Positions 34,678-45,078 of a stretch of 64,000 nucleotides of DNA are shown here, piece after piece. The stretch is taken from assembly GCF_000166775.1 (NCBI RefSeq), contig NC_014720.1, positions 62,001-126,000 of the forward strand. The letters run 5' to 3'. Within the stretch, counting starts at the first letter, position 1; the number at the start of each line of letters is the position of its first letter. Made by a program: the position numbers and the translations under genes. Below the pieces are notes generated by a model. It worked only from the letters and a program-made list of their open reading frames with translations, was not told the origin of the DNA and searched no databases. This stretch comes from Caldicellulosiruptor kronotskyensis 2002. GTDB lineage: Bacteria; Bacillota; Thermoanaerobacteria; Caldicellulosiruptorales; Caldicellulosiruptoraceae.

Positions 34678-37600
34678 ATGCGTGTAAAAAATCTTGTTGC
34701 TAATATTTTGTTGTTCGCATTTTTTATTATGATTATTTTTCCAGGAGGAATAGCAAAAGCAAATTCAGTTCAAATCTTCAAGGACGTTTCCACTAATTTT
34801 GCAAAGGATGATATAACAAGATTTTATCAGCTTGAACTGATAAACGGCTATCCAGATGGAACTTTTAAACCAGCAAAAAATACTTCTGTTGCAGAATTTT
34901 GTAAAATCTTAAATAGCTACATGGGATTTGTACAGGAAGCTCCGCTTGATGTGAGCCTGAGAATTAGCCCTCTTGCATGGTACTATAGAGAACTTAAAAA
35001 AGCTCAGGCGGCAGGTTACTTGGCATTATTTGTGAAGGAAGGAAAGATCAATCCAAACAGATTTATAACAAGACAGGAAGCTTTTGCTGCTGTTGCAGCA
35101 GCTTTAAAGCTCGAAAGTCAAAAGGAGGATATTTTAAACAGCTTTTCAGATGTTCAACAAATTGATCCAAGGTACCTACCGGGTTTGGCAGCACTTGTTA
35201 GTTTTGGATTTGTCAAGGGCTATCCGGATGGGACATTAAAGCCAGAAAAGGGGATAACAAGAGCTGAGATTGTAAAGCTTCTAAGCGGTATAGGTGCATT
35301 AATAGCTACAAAACCGGGAGAATATACTTTGTCTCAAAAAGAAGGGTTTGTAATAGTAAACAGCAGCGATGTTGTGATAAAAGATGTTTCAATAAAGGGC
35401 AATATATATATAAATCAAAGTGTAGGAGAAGGCTCTGTGACTTTGAACAATGTGACCATTGATGGTGGAAAATTGTTTATATTTGGCGGTGGAGAAAATT
35501 CTGTCAAGCTTGTGAATACAAAAGTTAAAGAAATAGTTGTTGATAGTAAGCTTTTTAAAACAAATATTGAAATTGGTCAAAACAGCCAAGCTGAGAATAT
35601 AATAGTGTTGTCATCAGCAAATGTTACACAGATGTCTGATGGAAGTTCAATCAAGTTTATTACATTAAAACAGAGTGGAAATCAATCTGCAGATGTTGAA
35701 ATTAAAGCAAACTGTGAAACACTTTATGTTTTTTCTCCAAACATCAAGGTAAATATCAAAAATTCTAAAATAAAAAACCTGATTGCAAGCGACCTTGCCC
35801 AGAACTTTACACTTTCAGTGTCAAGTTCAAAGATTGAGAGTGTTGAGCTAAATAGCAACGGAAATTTGAATATAGATAAAGAATCAGGTATAGAAAAACT
35901 TATTGTCAAGGCTCTTGCAAAAGATGTGAAGATAAACTCAAATGGCAAGATAAATGAAGCATCTGTGTATTCAGAAGGTGTTGTGTTAAACGGAAAGACT
36001 TTGTCCAAAGGCGAAAAGGTTGACATAAACGCTGTAGAAAGCAAACAACCTTCATCCTCAACAGCTGCACAAAACACATTACCTGTTCAATTTTCAGGCA
36101 GCAGTTCTTCCACTACAGGCGGCACCAGCCAAGGTTCAACAGGTGCAGCTCCAGACCAGACAGGAAACAATAACCAGAATCAGCAGGGTGGCAATCAAAT
36201 ACAGCCGACATGGCAGCTTGTTTGGGAAGATGATTTTAATAGCAGTTCAATTGACACAACAAAGTGGAACTTTACAATTGGTGCTGGCGGGTATGGCAAC
36301 AACGAGCTGCAGTATTATTCCTCAAGACCAGAAAATGCAAGAGTAGAAAACGGAAACCTAATAATTGAAGCAAGAAAAGAAAACTTTGAAGGCAGCCCAT
36401 ATACATCTGCAAAACTGACAACACAGGGCAAGTTCTCATTCACATACGGCAAGGTTGAGGTCAGAGCAAAACTTCCGGAAGGTCAGGGTGTGTGGCCGGC
36501 TATCTGGATGATGCCGGAGGATATGAACCTTTATGGTGGATGGCCTGTTTGTGGTGAGATTGATATAATGGAACTTTTAGGTCATGAACCAAACAAAGTT
36601 TATGGAACAATACATTATGGTAATCCTCACACATACCATGGTGGCAATTACACCTTGCCAAACGGACAGAAGTTTTCGGACGACTTTCATGTATTTGGTC
36701 TTGAGTGGGAACCGGGGAAAATCAAATGGTATGTAGATGGGCAGCTTTACTATGAAACAAGCGACTGGTTTTCAAGGTCTTCAAACGAGGCTTTTGATTA
36801 TACTTATCCTGCTCCGTTTGACAGGGAATTCTACCTCATACTCAACGTTGCAGTTGGTGGTAACTGGCCAGGGTACCCACCAAAGGATGCAAATTACTTC
36901 CCGCAGAAAATGGTGGTTGACTGGGTAAGAGTATACAAAAAAGCAGGAGTTACTTACCCTGACAATGTAGTAAAGCCACAGGAGAGTATAACTTATCCTC
37001 AGGATGCAAGACCACCACTTAGTGATGGGAACCTTATTTATAACGGTAGTTTTGACCAAGACAGTCCAGATATTGATGGCATAGAAGGTGTTGCTAACAC
37101 AGATTACTGGCAGTTTTTGCACCTGCCTGACTTTGGTGGAGATGGCACGATTGAAAATATTGGTGGATCTGTGAAGATAAATATAGCAAAACCAGGTTCA
37201 CAGACATATTCTCTCCAGCTAATTCAGAGACCTATTTGTTTGATAAAAGGCAAGACATATAAGCTTACATTTAGAGCAAAGAGCGAAGGGTCAAGGACTA
37301 TTGAGGTCAAGTTTTCAAGTGGCGGTGGAGATAACGGCTCTACGTGGATTGACTATGCTGTAAAGACCTTCAATTTATCTTCTGACTGGCAGGATTATTC
37401 ATACATCTTCACAATGCAAAGCAGCACATATACAAAAGCAAGAATTGAATTTAATGTTGGACTAAATAACCTTCCTGTTTATATAGATGATGTGAAACTT
37501 GTTGAGTACGATGTAAATGACCCAAGCGCAGTCAAAGAACCTCTGCCAAATGGCAACCTCATTTACAATGGGACATTTGATCAGGGCGATGGTAGGTTTG

Positions 37601-39876
37601 CCGCATGGGAGTTTGTGAAGGAAACTGTAGCAGATGCAACGTATACCATTGGTTCAAAGCCAGAAGACAGGTATTTCAAGGCTATTGTAGCAAACGGTGG
37701 ACAAAACTTTTCGGATATTAAACTTGTTCAATCTAACATAAAAGTAGGCGCTGGTGAGAATCTCTTACTTTCATTTTCAGCAAAAGCCTTTGAAAGTCTG
37801 AGACAAATAAAGGTTTATATATCTGACCAGAACTTTAATCCAATTACAGAGGTAAAAGAAGTTTCGCTTTCGCTTGACTGGAATGTGTACAAATTTAACT
37901 TAAAATCAATTGATAATTTGCCAAGCGACACAAGAGCTAAACTTGTGTTTGAAATTGGGGCAAGTAATTCAGACGTTGGAATTGACAATGTCTCACTCAA
38001 AAAGGTTCTTCCATCAAGCTTTATAGTTGTTCAAGCAGAAGACTTTGGATCAATTTCAAACGCAACAAATAACCGACAGTATGTAGCCTTTTCACAAGGT
38101 GGTGCTGCAAGCTTTAGCGTCAATATTCCAAAGAGTGGAGAGTACCTTGTATCTTATAGATTGAAAGCTGGGCAGGGTTCAAGCCTTAAGCTTATAGTAG
38201 GAAGTATAGTTTACGATGCAGAAGTTGCTCCGATTTCTACAAACTGGGTAATTGTATCAGACACAGTTTATCTTGAGTCAGGCGAAAATAGCATGCAGCT
38301 TTTAGCAGACAATGTTGATTTGGACTATGTTGAATTTTCACCAAACTTTATCAAAAACGGAGACTTTTCAAAAGATATAGAAAACTGGACAACATGGTTT
38401 GGCAATGGTGGAACTGGCGCTGCTCAAGTTTCAAGAGGACAGCTAAAAGTTTCAATAACAAACATAGGGCTTGCTTTCTGGAGCATTCAAGTAATTCAAG
38501 GACCAATGACTCTGGAAAGTGGGAAGACATACCGAATTACGTTTGATGCTAAATCAACATCTGCAAGAGATATATTCATAAAAATAGATGACTCTAATTA
38601 CTATGGTCATCTTGAAAGATATGTACCACTTACAGATAAGATGAAAAACTATACATTTGACTTTGAAATGGATGCAACAAGAAGCGATATAAGGCTTGTA
38701 ATTGGACTTGGGACAATGTCACCTGGTGGTGCAAATCCGCAAAATCAAGCTCATACAGTCACAATTGATAACGTTGCAATAGCCGAAGTTTCAGAAAACT
38801 GCGGATATTTTGAAAGAGAAGTATCAGAAATCTTGACAGGTGAAGCTCCATCAGAACCACAGCAGTTTGTTGGAGATAAGCTTTTACCAGATGGTAGCTT
38901 TGAAACACAAGAGGCACTTGACAACTGGCATTGGTGGTCAAGTGCAGGGAACAATGTGGCAATGTCAATTGAAAATGGAGAGCTAAAACTTAGTGTAAGT
39001 TCGATAGGATCAGACCCATGGGACCCGCAGCTTTACAGGCAAGAGATACCTCTTGTAAATGGCAAGAACTATAAGATTTCGTTCAAGGCAAGGGCAACCT
39101 ATCCGCGAAAGATAAATGTTGCAATAGGAAAACCGCTGACATCTGACCCATGGTTCATAGAGTACATGCCCAAAAAGACAATAGATATTACAAGTGAGAT
39201 GGCACAGTATGAAATCTACTTTGCTATGAACAATCCTACAGACCTTGGAGCAAAACTTGCGATAGAGATTGGAAATGTTGCAGGGTATTCGCAGGTGCCG
39301 TTTGACATATACTTTGATGATATCCAGATTGAGGTTGTAGATTCAATCCCGCAAGAAACTGTACCGCCTGCGCAACATACTCAAAAAGTGGGAGACCAGA
39401 TTATACCAGATGGTACATTTGACACAGGTTTGGGTGAGTGGGTATACTGGAGCGGTGACCAGTGGTCAGGTGTATCAGATATGCAGGTGGCAGCAGAAAA
39501 TGGTAAATTGAAGGTTCACTTGAATTCTGTGGGGTGGCAGCCATATAGTGCACAGATTGCAAGAAAGAACCTTACACTTGAAAACGGACTTACCTATGAA
39601 CTTAAGTTCAAGATGAACGCATCACAAAACACAAAAATACAGGTAAACATTGGTAAAGAGCTGACATCTGACCCATGGTTTATACCATATGCACCAACAA
39701 CTGTATTTGATATTGGAACTCAACAGCAAGAGTATACCCTCAGATTTAAAGTTACACAGCCAACAGATGTAACAAAGGTTGTATTTGAGTTTGGGCCAAT
39801 AAATGGTCAGTATCCTCCTCTTCCACTTGATATATACCTTGATGATGTGACATTGACTGTTGTGAGTGACCAGTAA
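34678..39876 (+). CDS. S-layer-anchored endo-beta-1,3(4)-glucanase: SLH3, beta-solenoid, GH16, six binding modules
   Basis: About 1732 residues, secreted (IAKANS cleavage region near 30). Three SLH motifs (about 34-210; LINGYPDGTFKP and FVKGYPDGTLKP) anchor it to the S-layer/cell wall. A beta-solenoid-like spacer of repeated strands (about 220-440) and a Ser/Thr/Gly/Gln linker (about 450-515) follow. The GH16 domain (about 518-755) has the catalytic EIDIMELLG with nucleophile Glu627, Asp629 and acid/base Glu632, as in laminarinases. The C-terminus holds five CBM4/9-like modules (each opening NG(S/T)F or DG(S/T)F) and one CBM6/35-like module (about 1115-1220). The last two modules share TSDPWFI and look like a recent duplication. 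It should cut beta-1,3-glucan at the cell surface. Confidence 0.93.
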   Translation: MRVKNLVANILLFAFFIMIIFPGGIAKANSVQIFKDVSTNFAKDDITRFYQLELINGYPDGTFKPAKNTSVAEFCKILNSYMGFVQEAPLDVSLRISPLAWYYRELKKAQAAGYLALFVKEGKINPNRFITRQEAFAAVAAALKLESQKEDILNSFSDVQQIDPRYLPGLAALVSFGFVKGYPDGTLKPEKGITRAEIVKLLSGIGALIATKPGEYTLSQKEGFVIVNSSDVVIKDVSIKGNIYINQSVGEGSVTLNNVTIDGGKLFIFGGGENSVKLVNTKVKEIVVDSKLFKTNIEIGQNSQAENIIVLSSANVTQMSDGSSIKFITLKQSGNQSADVEIKANCETLYVFSPNIKVNIKNSKIKNLIASDLAQNFTLSVSSSKIESVELNSNGNLNIDKESGIEKLIVKALAKDVKINSNGKINEASVYSEGVVLNGKTLSKGEKVDINAVESKQPSSSTAAQNTLPVQFSGSSSSTTGGTSQGSTGAAPDQTGNNNQNQQGGNQIQPTWQLVWEDDFNSSSIDTTKWNFTIGAGGYGNNELQYYSSRPENARVENGNLIIEARKENFEGSPYTSAKLTTQGKFSFTYGKVEVRAKLPEGQGVWPAIWMMPEDMNLYGGWPVCGEIDIMELLGHEPNKVYGTIHYGNPHTYHGGNYTLPNGQKFSDDFHVFGLEWEPGKIKWYVDGQLYYETSDWFSRSSNEAFDYTYPAPFDREFYLILNVAVGGNWPGYPPKDANYFPQKMVVDWVRVYKKAGVTYPDNVVKPQESITYPQDARPPLSDGNLIYNGSFDQDSPDIDGIEGVANTDYWQFLHLPDFGGDGTIENIGGSVKINIAKPGSQTYSLQLIQRPICLIKGKTYKLTFRAKSEGSRTIEVKFSSGGGDNGSTWIDYAVKTFNLSSDWQDYSYIFTMQSSTYTKARIEFNVGLNNLPVYIDDVKLVEYDVNDPSAVKEPLPNGNLIYNGTFDQGDGRFAAWEFVKETVADATYTIGSKPEDRYFKAIVANGGQNFSDIKLVQSNIKVGAGENLLLSFSAKAFESLRQIKVYISDQNFNPITEVKEVSLSLDWNVYKFNLKSIDNLPSDTRAKLVFEIGASNSDVGIDNVSLKKVLPSSFIVVQAEDFGSISNATNNRQYVAFSQGGAASFSVNIPKSGEYLVSYRLKAGQGSSLKLIVGSIVYDAEVAPISTNWVIVSDTVYLESGENSMQLLADNVDLDYVEFSPNFIKNGDFSKDIENWTTWFGNGGTGAAQVSRGQLKVSITNIGLAFWSIQVIQGPMTLESGKTYRITFDAKSTSARDIFIKIDDSNYYGHLERYVPLTDKMKNYTFDFEMDATRSDIRLVIGLGTMSPGGANPQNQAHTVTIDNVAIAEVSENCGYFEREVSEILTGEAPSEPQQFVGDKLLPDGSFETQEALDNWHWWSSAGNNVAMSIENGELKLSVSSIGSDPWDPQLYRQEIPLVNGKNYKISFKARATYPRKINVAIGKPLTSDPWFIEYMPKKTIDITSEMAQYEIYFAMNNPTDLGAKLAIEIGNVAGYSQVPFDIYFDDIQIEVVDSIPQETVPPAQHTQKVGDQIIPDGTFDTGLGEWVYWSGDQWSGVSDMQVAAENGKLKVHLNSVGWQPYSAQIARKNLTLENGLTYELKFKMNASQNTKIQVNIGKELTSDPWFIPYAPTTVFDIGTQQQEYTLRFKVTQPTDVTKVVFEFGPINGQYPPLPLDIYLDDVTLTVVSDQ

Positions 39877-39918
39877 AAGAATTAAAACCAATGTCAAACT
39901 GTGATTTTGTCTGATGAG

Positions 39919-39960
39919 AGGGTTGCAGGGCAAGTTTTAGTCTTGCAACCCTGTATTTTA
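39919..39960 (+). terminator. Terminator or attenuator between GH16 and phosphorylase genes
   Basis: AGGGTTGCA (39919-39927) and TGCAACCCT (39944-39952) form a 9-bp stem followed by GTATTTTA. The weak T-run suggests partial read-through into the phosphorylase gene. Confidence 0.6.
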
Positions 39961-39987
39961 AATTAAAAAATGAAGGGGGCAAAAAAA

Positions 39988-42900
39988 TTGCAGGCAAATC
40001 CTAAGTACTATTATGATGAAAAAACAAACTCATTTTGCATAGAAAACTATCAGCTCTCAAAACCATTTTCAAGTTTTTTGCCCGGGATTGCCGGTATATT
40101 TGGAATTCCTCTCTGGTGTTTTTATGTAAACAGGGGGCAGTGCATAGTGTCGTTTGGAACAAAGAACAAAGATGGCGCAATTTTAGAATTTTTGCCGGCA
40201 GACAGGGCATACAGGCTTGCATCAACACACGGGTTTAGAACCTTTTTAAAGCTCAACAAAAATCTTTTTTATGAGCCTTTTCAAACAGAGAATTTACTCA
40301 ATTTTGCCAAGAGCAAAATGTACATTTTTGCTGACCATCTTGAGATTTGCGAAGAAAATCCAGATATTGGTATCAAGGCAGAAGTGAGGTATTACACACT
40401 TCCAAACAAGAATGTGGCTTCTCTTGTGAGGGAGATAAAAGTAACAAATATCTCACAAAGGTCTTTGGATATTGAAGCTTTAGATGGACTTGCATTGATT
40501 GTCCCATATGGAAAGAACGACTTTGCGCTAAAGAATATGAGTAGGACTTCTGAAGCATGGAATTTTGTTGAGAATTTAGACAAAAAAGCTCCATACTTTA
40601 GATTTCATTCATCAGCTGATGACACAACAGAAGTTGTTGAGATAAAAGAGGGCAATTTTTTTGTAAGTTTTGACAATACGCATGGCAGTTTTGAAAGATG
40701 TGATGTAGTAATTGACCCAAAGATTATTTTTGGAATAAGCTCAGAAATAGCAAAGCCATATGAATTTATCTTTTCAGACAGGCTTGACATATCAAATCAG
40801 GTTTTTGCAAACAAGACATGTTGTGCTTTTGCATATGCAAAGAGGACTTTAGAACCACAGCAGACTTTGATTTTACACAGTATCATAGGACATGCAAAAA
40901 GCATTGATGAACTAAACTACTTTGTTGATTCTATTTGCTCTTCTGAGTTTTTTAAAGAAGCGTTTGAAGAAAACAAAGCTGTAATCGATGCTATTGTTAC
41001 AAACAATACAATTGTAACCTCAGACAAAAAATTAGATGAGTATGCCAAAATGTGCTATCTTGACAATATCTTGCGTGGCGGTGTGCCTTTTACAATTGTT
41101 CATGGTGACAAAAAGGATGTCATATATCTGTTCTCACGAAAGCATGGTGATTTAGAGAGAGATTATAACTTTTTTGAAATTCAAGACACATATTATTCCC
41201 AGGGTAATGGAAACTTCAGAGATATAAACCAGAACAGGCGAAATGATATTCTGTTTAATCCAGACATTTTTGATTTTAATGTGTGGTATTTCATGAGCCT
41301 CATTCAACTTGATAGCTATAATCCTCTGGTTGTAAAAGGTATAAAGTACAGGCTAAACAGCTTTGAACCCCTGGATAAATATGTGATAAGTGGGAAAGAA
41401 GAGCTAAAAAAATTTTTCGACAAGGATTTTTTGCCATATGAACTTATAAAGTTTTTAGAGAACCAAAATATAGAAATCAATATCTCAAAGGAAGACTTTG
41501 TAAACTGCTGTCTTGTAAATTCGGAGAAAGTAATTGAAGCAGACCCCGGTGAAGGTTATTGGATAGACCATTTTACTTACAACTTTGATTTAATCGAAAA
41601 CTTCGAAAGCATATATCCAGATAAAATGAGGCAGCTACTTTTGCAAAGAAAATATTATTACTATGACAATGAGCATTATGTAAAACCAAGAAAAGAAAGA
41701 ATAAAGATTATAGATGGGCAAATAAAACAGCACGGTGCATATGCGCTTGACAAGGAAAAAAAAGAGCTTATAAATTCCCGTGCTGACAAGAAAAGATATG
41801 TAAGAACTCACAATGGCCTTGGCGGAATTTACACAGGTAGCCTTATTGAAAAGCTTTTGGTGATACTTCTAAATAGAATGGCAACCTTGGACCCATTTGG
41901 TGTTGGTGTGGAGATGGAGGCATCAAAACCAGGCTGGAATGATGCATTAAATGGACTTCCAGGAATTTTTGGTTCGTCTGCATGTGAGACGTTTGAACTT
42001 TTGCGACTTGTGAGATTGTTGAAAAAGTATTTTGAGGTTTATCTTGAAGATGTCAAGGAAATTGAAGTTTTTGAAGAGCTTTACTACTTTTTTGTCAAGC
42101 TAAAAAAACTTCTATCTCAGACGCAAAATGATGAAGAAACTCTTTTCTATTGGGATGAAAGCAATAACATAAAAGAAGAGTACAGAGAAAAGACAAAATT
42201 TGGTGTAAGTGGCAATATGGCTTGCATAAACAGGGAAGAAATGCTTAAGTTTTTAGACCTGTGCAGTGAAAAACTGTCAAAGGCGAAAGAAAAAGCTTTC
42301 GATAGCGAAAAAGGCTTATTTTACACTTACTTTATAAACCAGCCGGTTGAATATGAGTATGATGCTCAAAAACAGGAAATTAAGATTAAAAAGTTTTCAC
42401 AAAAGAAGGTGGCATTCTTCTTAGAGTCACAGGTAAGGGCAATGAAGGTAATTGACGATGTAGAAACAAAAAGAAAGATTTATCAAAGCGTTAAAAAAAG
42501 TGACCTTTACGACAAAGTACTCAAGATGTACAAGACAAACGAAAGCCTGGCTAATCAGCCTAATCAGCTTGGGAGGATAAAAGCCTTCACACCTGGCTGG
42601 CTTGAAAATGAATCCATATTTATGCACATGGAGTATAAATACTTGCTGGAACTTCTAAAAGGTGGACTTTACACAGAGTTTTTTGAAGACTTCAAAATGG
42701 CTTTGCCACCGTATATGGACCCAGCAGTTTATGGAAGATCAATATTCGAAAATTCGTCGTTTATTGCAAGTTCGAGCAATCCTGACAAGAGCGTTCATGG
42801 GACAGGTTTTGTTGCAAGGCTTTCTGGCACCACAACAGAGTTTTTAAATATGGAGCTGATTATGTTGTTTGGCGAAAAACCATTTGAATATAAAAATGGA

Positions 42901-43221
42901 GAGCTAATTTTTAAACTGTCTCCAAAACTTCCGAGCTGGATGTTTGCAGAAGAAGAAAGAGAAGTTGAGATTATGGTAAATGGCAACAGGCAAACCATAA
43001 TTTTAGGTAAAAATCAGTTAGCAGCTGTTTTATTTGGCAAAACACTGGTTATTTATCACAATCCGAGCAAGACTAACACATATGACAAAGATGCAAAAGT
43101 TTCAAAGTATATTCTGCATTTTGATGATAAAGTGGTTGAGGTTGAAGGTGAAATAGTGAAGGAGCCATATTCTTATGACATCCGAAAAGGGTTGTGTAAA
43201 AAAATAGAGGTTCTTTTGTAG
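39988..43221 (+). CDS. GH94/GH149/GH161-type glucan phosphorylase, probably for beta-1,3-glucan oligosaccharides
   Basis: About 1077 residues, with no signal peptide, so cytoplasmic. The N-terminal beta-sandwich (REIKVTNISQRSLDIEALDG) and helical barrel match the GH94-like phosphorylase clan. The catalytic acid is probably Asp652 in KPGWNDALNGLPG, the equivalent of the GDWNDG motif of cellobiose phosphorylase. A conserved YWIDHFTYNFDL lies at about 524-535 and GRSIFENSSFIASSSNPD near the end. The length far exceeds cellobiose phosphorylase (about 810) and fits GH149/GH161 beta-1,3-glucan phosphorylases, as does its place between GH16 and GH81 genes. The exact family is unproven. TTG 39988 has GAAGGGGG at proper spacing; ATG 39970 overlaps that site. 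Confidence 0.82.
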   Translation: MQANPKYYYDEKTNSFCIENYQLSKPFSSFLPGIAGIFGIPLWCFYVNRGQCIVSFGTKNKDGAILEFLPADRAYRLASTHGFRTFLKLNKNLFYEPFQTENLLNFAKSKMYIFADHLEICEENPDIGIKAEVRYYTLPNKNVASLVREIKVTNISQRSLDIEALDGLALIVPYGKNDFALKNMSRTSEAWNFVENLDKKAPYFRFHSSADDTTEVVEIKEGNFFVSFDNTHGSFERCDVVIDPKIIFGISSEIAKPYEFIFSDRLDISNQVFANKTCCAFAYAKRTLEPQQTLILHSIIGHAKSIDELNYFVDSICSSEFFKEAFEENKAVIDAIVTNNTIVTSDKKLDEYAKMCYLDNILRGGVPFTIVHGDKKDVIYLFSRKHGDLERDYNFFEIQDTYYSQGNGNFRDINQNRRNDILFNPDIFDFNVWYFMSLIQLDSYNPLVVKGIKYRLNSFEPLDKYVISGKEELKKFFDKDFLPYELIKFLENQNIEINISKEDFVNCCLVNSEKVIEADPGEGYWIDHFTYNFDLIENFESIYPDKMRQLLLQRKYYYYDNEHYVKPRKERIKIIDGQIKQHGAYALDKEKKELINSRADKKRYVRTHNGLGGIYTGSLIEKLLVILLNRMATLDPFGVGVEMEASKPGWNDALNGLPGIFGSSACETFELLRLVRLLKKYFEVYLEDVKEIEVFEELYYFFVKLKKLLSQTQNDEETLFYWDESNNIKEEYREKTKFGVSGNMACINREEMLKFLDLCSEKLSKAKEKAFDSEKGLFYTYFINQPVEYEYDAQKQEIKIKKFSQKKVAFFLESQVRAMKVIDDVETKRKIYQSVKKSDLYDKVLKMYKTNESLANQPNQLGRIKAFTPGWLENESIFMHMEYKYLLELLKGGLYTEFFEDFKMALPPYMDPAVYGRSIFENSSFIASSSNPDKSVHGTGFVARLSGTTTEFLNMELIMLFGEKPFEYKNGELIFKLSPKLPSWMFAEEEREVEIMVNGNRQTIILGKNQLAAVLFGKTLVIYHNPSKTNTYDKDAKVSKYILHFDDKVVEVEGEIVKEPYSYDIRKGLCKKIEVLL

Positions 43222-43227
43222 ATTAAT

Positions 43228-43282
43228 AAAAAGACTACACTGCCGTCTTTTTTTGAAGAAGACAGTGGTGTAGTCTTTTTGA
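43228..43282 (+). terminator. Intrinsic terminator after the phosphorylase gene
   Basis: AAAAAGACTACAC (43228-43240) pairs with GTGTAGTCTTTTT (43268-43280), and the inner segments continue the stem imperfectly (GTCTT with AAGAC). It ends in T5. Confidence 0.82.
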
Positions 43283-43308
43283 CATTTGGTGTCAGGAGAG
43301 AGATGAAA

Positions 43309-45078
43309 ATGATTAAAAAGCTTTTGGGAAAGTGGAATGATATAAAACTTAAAAACAAACTTTTGATTGCTTTTATGATTTTAATACTTGTTCCAATGTT
43401 TTTAATATTTATTCTATCTTATACATCTCTGAAAAACTCAACATTAAGTAAATTTACCATTTACAACCAAGTCCTCTTTGAAAATGCTGCCAAAGAGGTT
43501 CAAAATTTTCTTGAAGAACTCAACAGCATAAAATATGACTTTATCATGGACGATGGTCTTATGTCAGATATTGGAAAGACTTTTGCAAGATATACAGATC
43601 CCCAAGATTCTTTTCTGTACACTAACATCTTGACAAAGATAAGCCAGTATATCTCAACAAAAGAAATTATTCAGTCAGTTCAAATTATAAACAAGAGCAA
43701 AGAAATATATTTTTTCTCAAAACTTCAGGGTGATGTGCCTTATGAGGATGATAAACAAATCAAGAAAGGCTTTTTCAATGAAATAGTAAAACAAGAGGGA
43801 AAGTATGTAAATGGAGGTTATGACAAAAGCAGAGGTGTATATGTAGTTGGATGTGAGCTTTTCTCAAGAGATAGAATTCAGCCCAATGGAGAGATGATTG
43901 TAAGCTTTAGTTTAGACTTTTTGAAAGATATAATCGGAAAGTATCATCTCACAGAGGGTGGATTTTATGTTGTGGATGGAAGTTCTAATCAGGTTATATT
44001 CAAAACGACAGACAAATTTGAAAGTATTATTGAAAAATTAATTTTAAAAGATGAGACAAAGCTTATTCCAAAGACCATTTTCTTTGAAGAAACTATACCA
44101 GATCTTAATTGGAAGATAATTTACATAGTCCCAGAAAGTTTTCTTCTGAATAACTTTTCATATACAAAACGGCTTTTGATATTAAGTTTTTCTTTTCTTG
44201 CCATTTTTGCAATTTTGTTTTTAATTTTTATTTCTGAAAATATCACAGGTCCAATAACAAAACTCATTTACCAGATGAGAAATTTAGAGCATTCAAAACT
44301 TAAAAATAACATCAAAATTGCCCGCAAGGATGAAATAGGAGATTTGCTGAATTCATTTTATCAAATGCTAAAGAAAATAGATGAGCTTGTCATAAGGGTG
44401 TACGAAGAGGAGATAGCAAGGAAAAATGCAGAGATAAATCTTTTGTACATGCAGCTAAATCCACACTTTCTGTACAACACATTAGACACCATAAATGCCT
44501 TAGCTGAGCTTGGAAGATGCAAAGACGTTTCAGTAGTTGCTGTGTCACTTGCAAAGTTTTTGAGATCAAATATGACAATAAATAAGTCAACAGTTTCTTT
44601 GGCAGATGAAATCAAGCAGATAGAACACTATCTTACAATTATGAAAATAAGATTTTCTGGAAAACTCAGCTACAGGATAGTATATAGCCAGGAAGAAGTT
44701 TTGAAGGCAGAAGTTCCTCGGCATTTACTTTTACCGCTTGTAGAAAATTCAATTGTCCATGGATTTAAAAACAAAAGTGGGGATGCAAAAATTTTGATAA
44801 GAGCAAAGAAAATAGAAAACATTTTCCAGATTGAGGTGGTCGACAATGGCTGTGGAATAGAACTTGCAAAGATTGAAAAGATAAAAAATGCCTCAAACGA
44901 TGGAATTGGAATTCCAAATATCATAAATAGACTAAAACTTCTATATAAGGAAGACTTTGATTTTGAGATTAGAAGTAAGGTGGGGTTTTGGACAAAGATT
45001 ATTATACAGCTTCCTTGGGATAAAGTTGTGAAGAAGGAGGAGAAGGAAAATGTGCACTCTTTTGATAGTGGAAGATGA
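43309..45078 (+). CDS. YesM-type sensor histidine kinase, pair 2
   Basis: About 589 residues. TM1 (LLIAFMILILVPMFLIFIL) is followed by an extracellular Cache-like domain of about 250 residues, TM2 (LLILSFSFLAIFAILFLIFI), HAMP, and the His_kinase domain with phospho-acceptor His386 in LNPHFLYNTLDTINALAELG. The ATPase motifs are HLLLPLVENSIVHGFKNKSG and DNGCGIE. ATG 43309 has AGGAGAG at 8 bp, and the longer TTG frame (43279) begins inside the terminator. It overlaps its response regulator by 29 bp. The pair sits between the phosphorylase and importer 2. Confidence 0.92.
   Translation: MIKKLLGKWNDIKLKNKLLIAFMILILVPMFLIFILSYTSLKNSTLSKFTIYNQVLFENAAKEVQNFLEELNSIKYDFIMDDGLMSDIGKTFARYTDPQDSFLYTNILTKISQYISTKEIIQSVQIINKSKEIYFFSKLQGDVPYEDDKQIKKGFFNEIVKQEGKYVNGGYDKSRGVYVVGCELFSRDRIQPNGEMIVSFSLDFLKDIIGKYHLTEGGFYVVDGSSNQVIFKTTDKFESIIEKLILKDETKLIPKTIFFEETIPDLNWKIIYIVPESFLLNNFSYTKRLLILSFSFLAIFAILFLIFISENITGPITKLIYQMRNLEHSKLKNNIKIARKDEIGDLLNSFYQMLKKIDELVIRVYEEEIARKNAEINLLYMQLNPHFLYNTLDTINALAELGRCKDVSVVAVSLAKFLRSNMTINKSTVSLADEIKQIEHYLTIMKIRFSGKLSYRIVYSQEEVLKAEVPRHLLLPLVENSIVHGFKNKSGDAKILIRAKKIENIFQIEVVDNGCGIELAKIEKIKNASNDGIGIPNIINRLKLLYKEDFDFEIRSKVGFWTKIIIQLPWDKVVKKEEKENVHSFDSGR

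Noticed and set aside
36781..37122. Minus-strand open frames inside the GH16 gene
   Set aside because: They lie opposite well-supported glucanase and binding-module coding sequence and show no start signals or recognisable domains.
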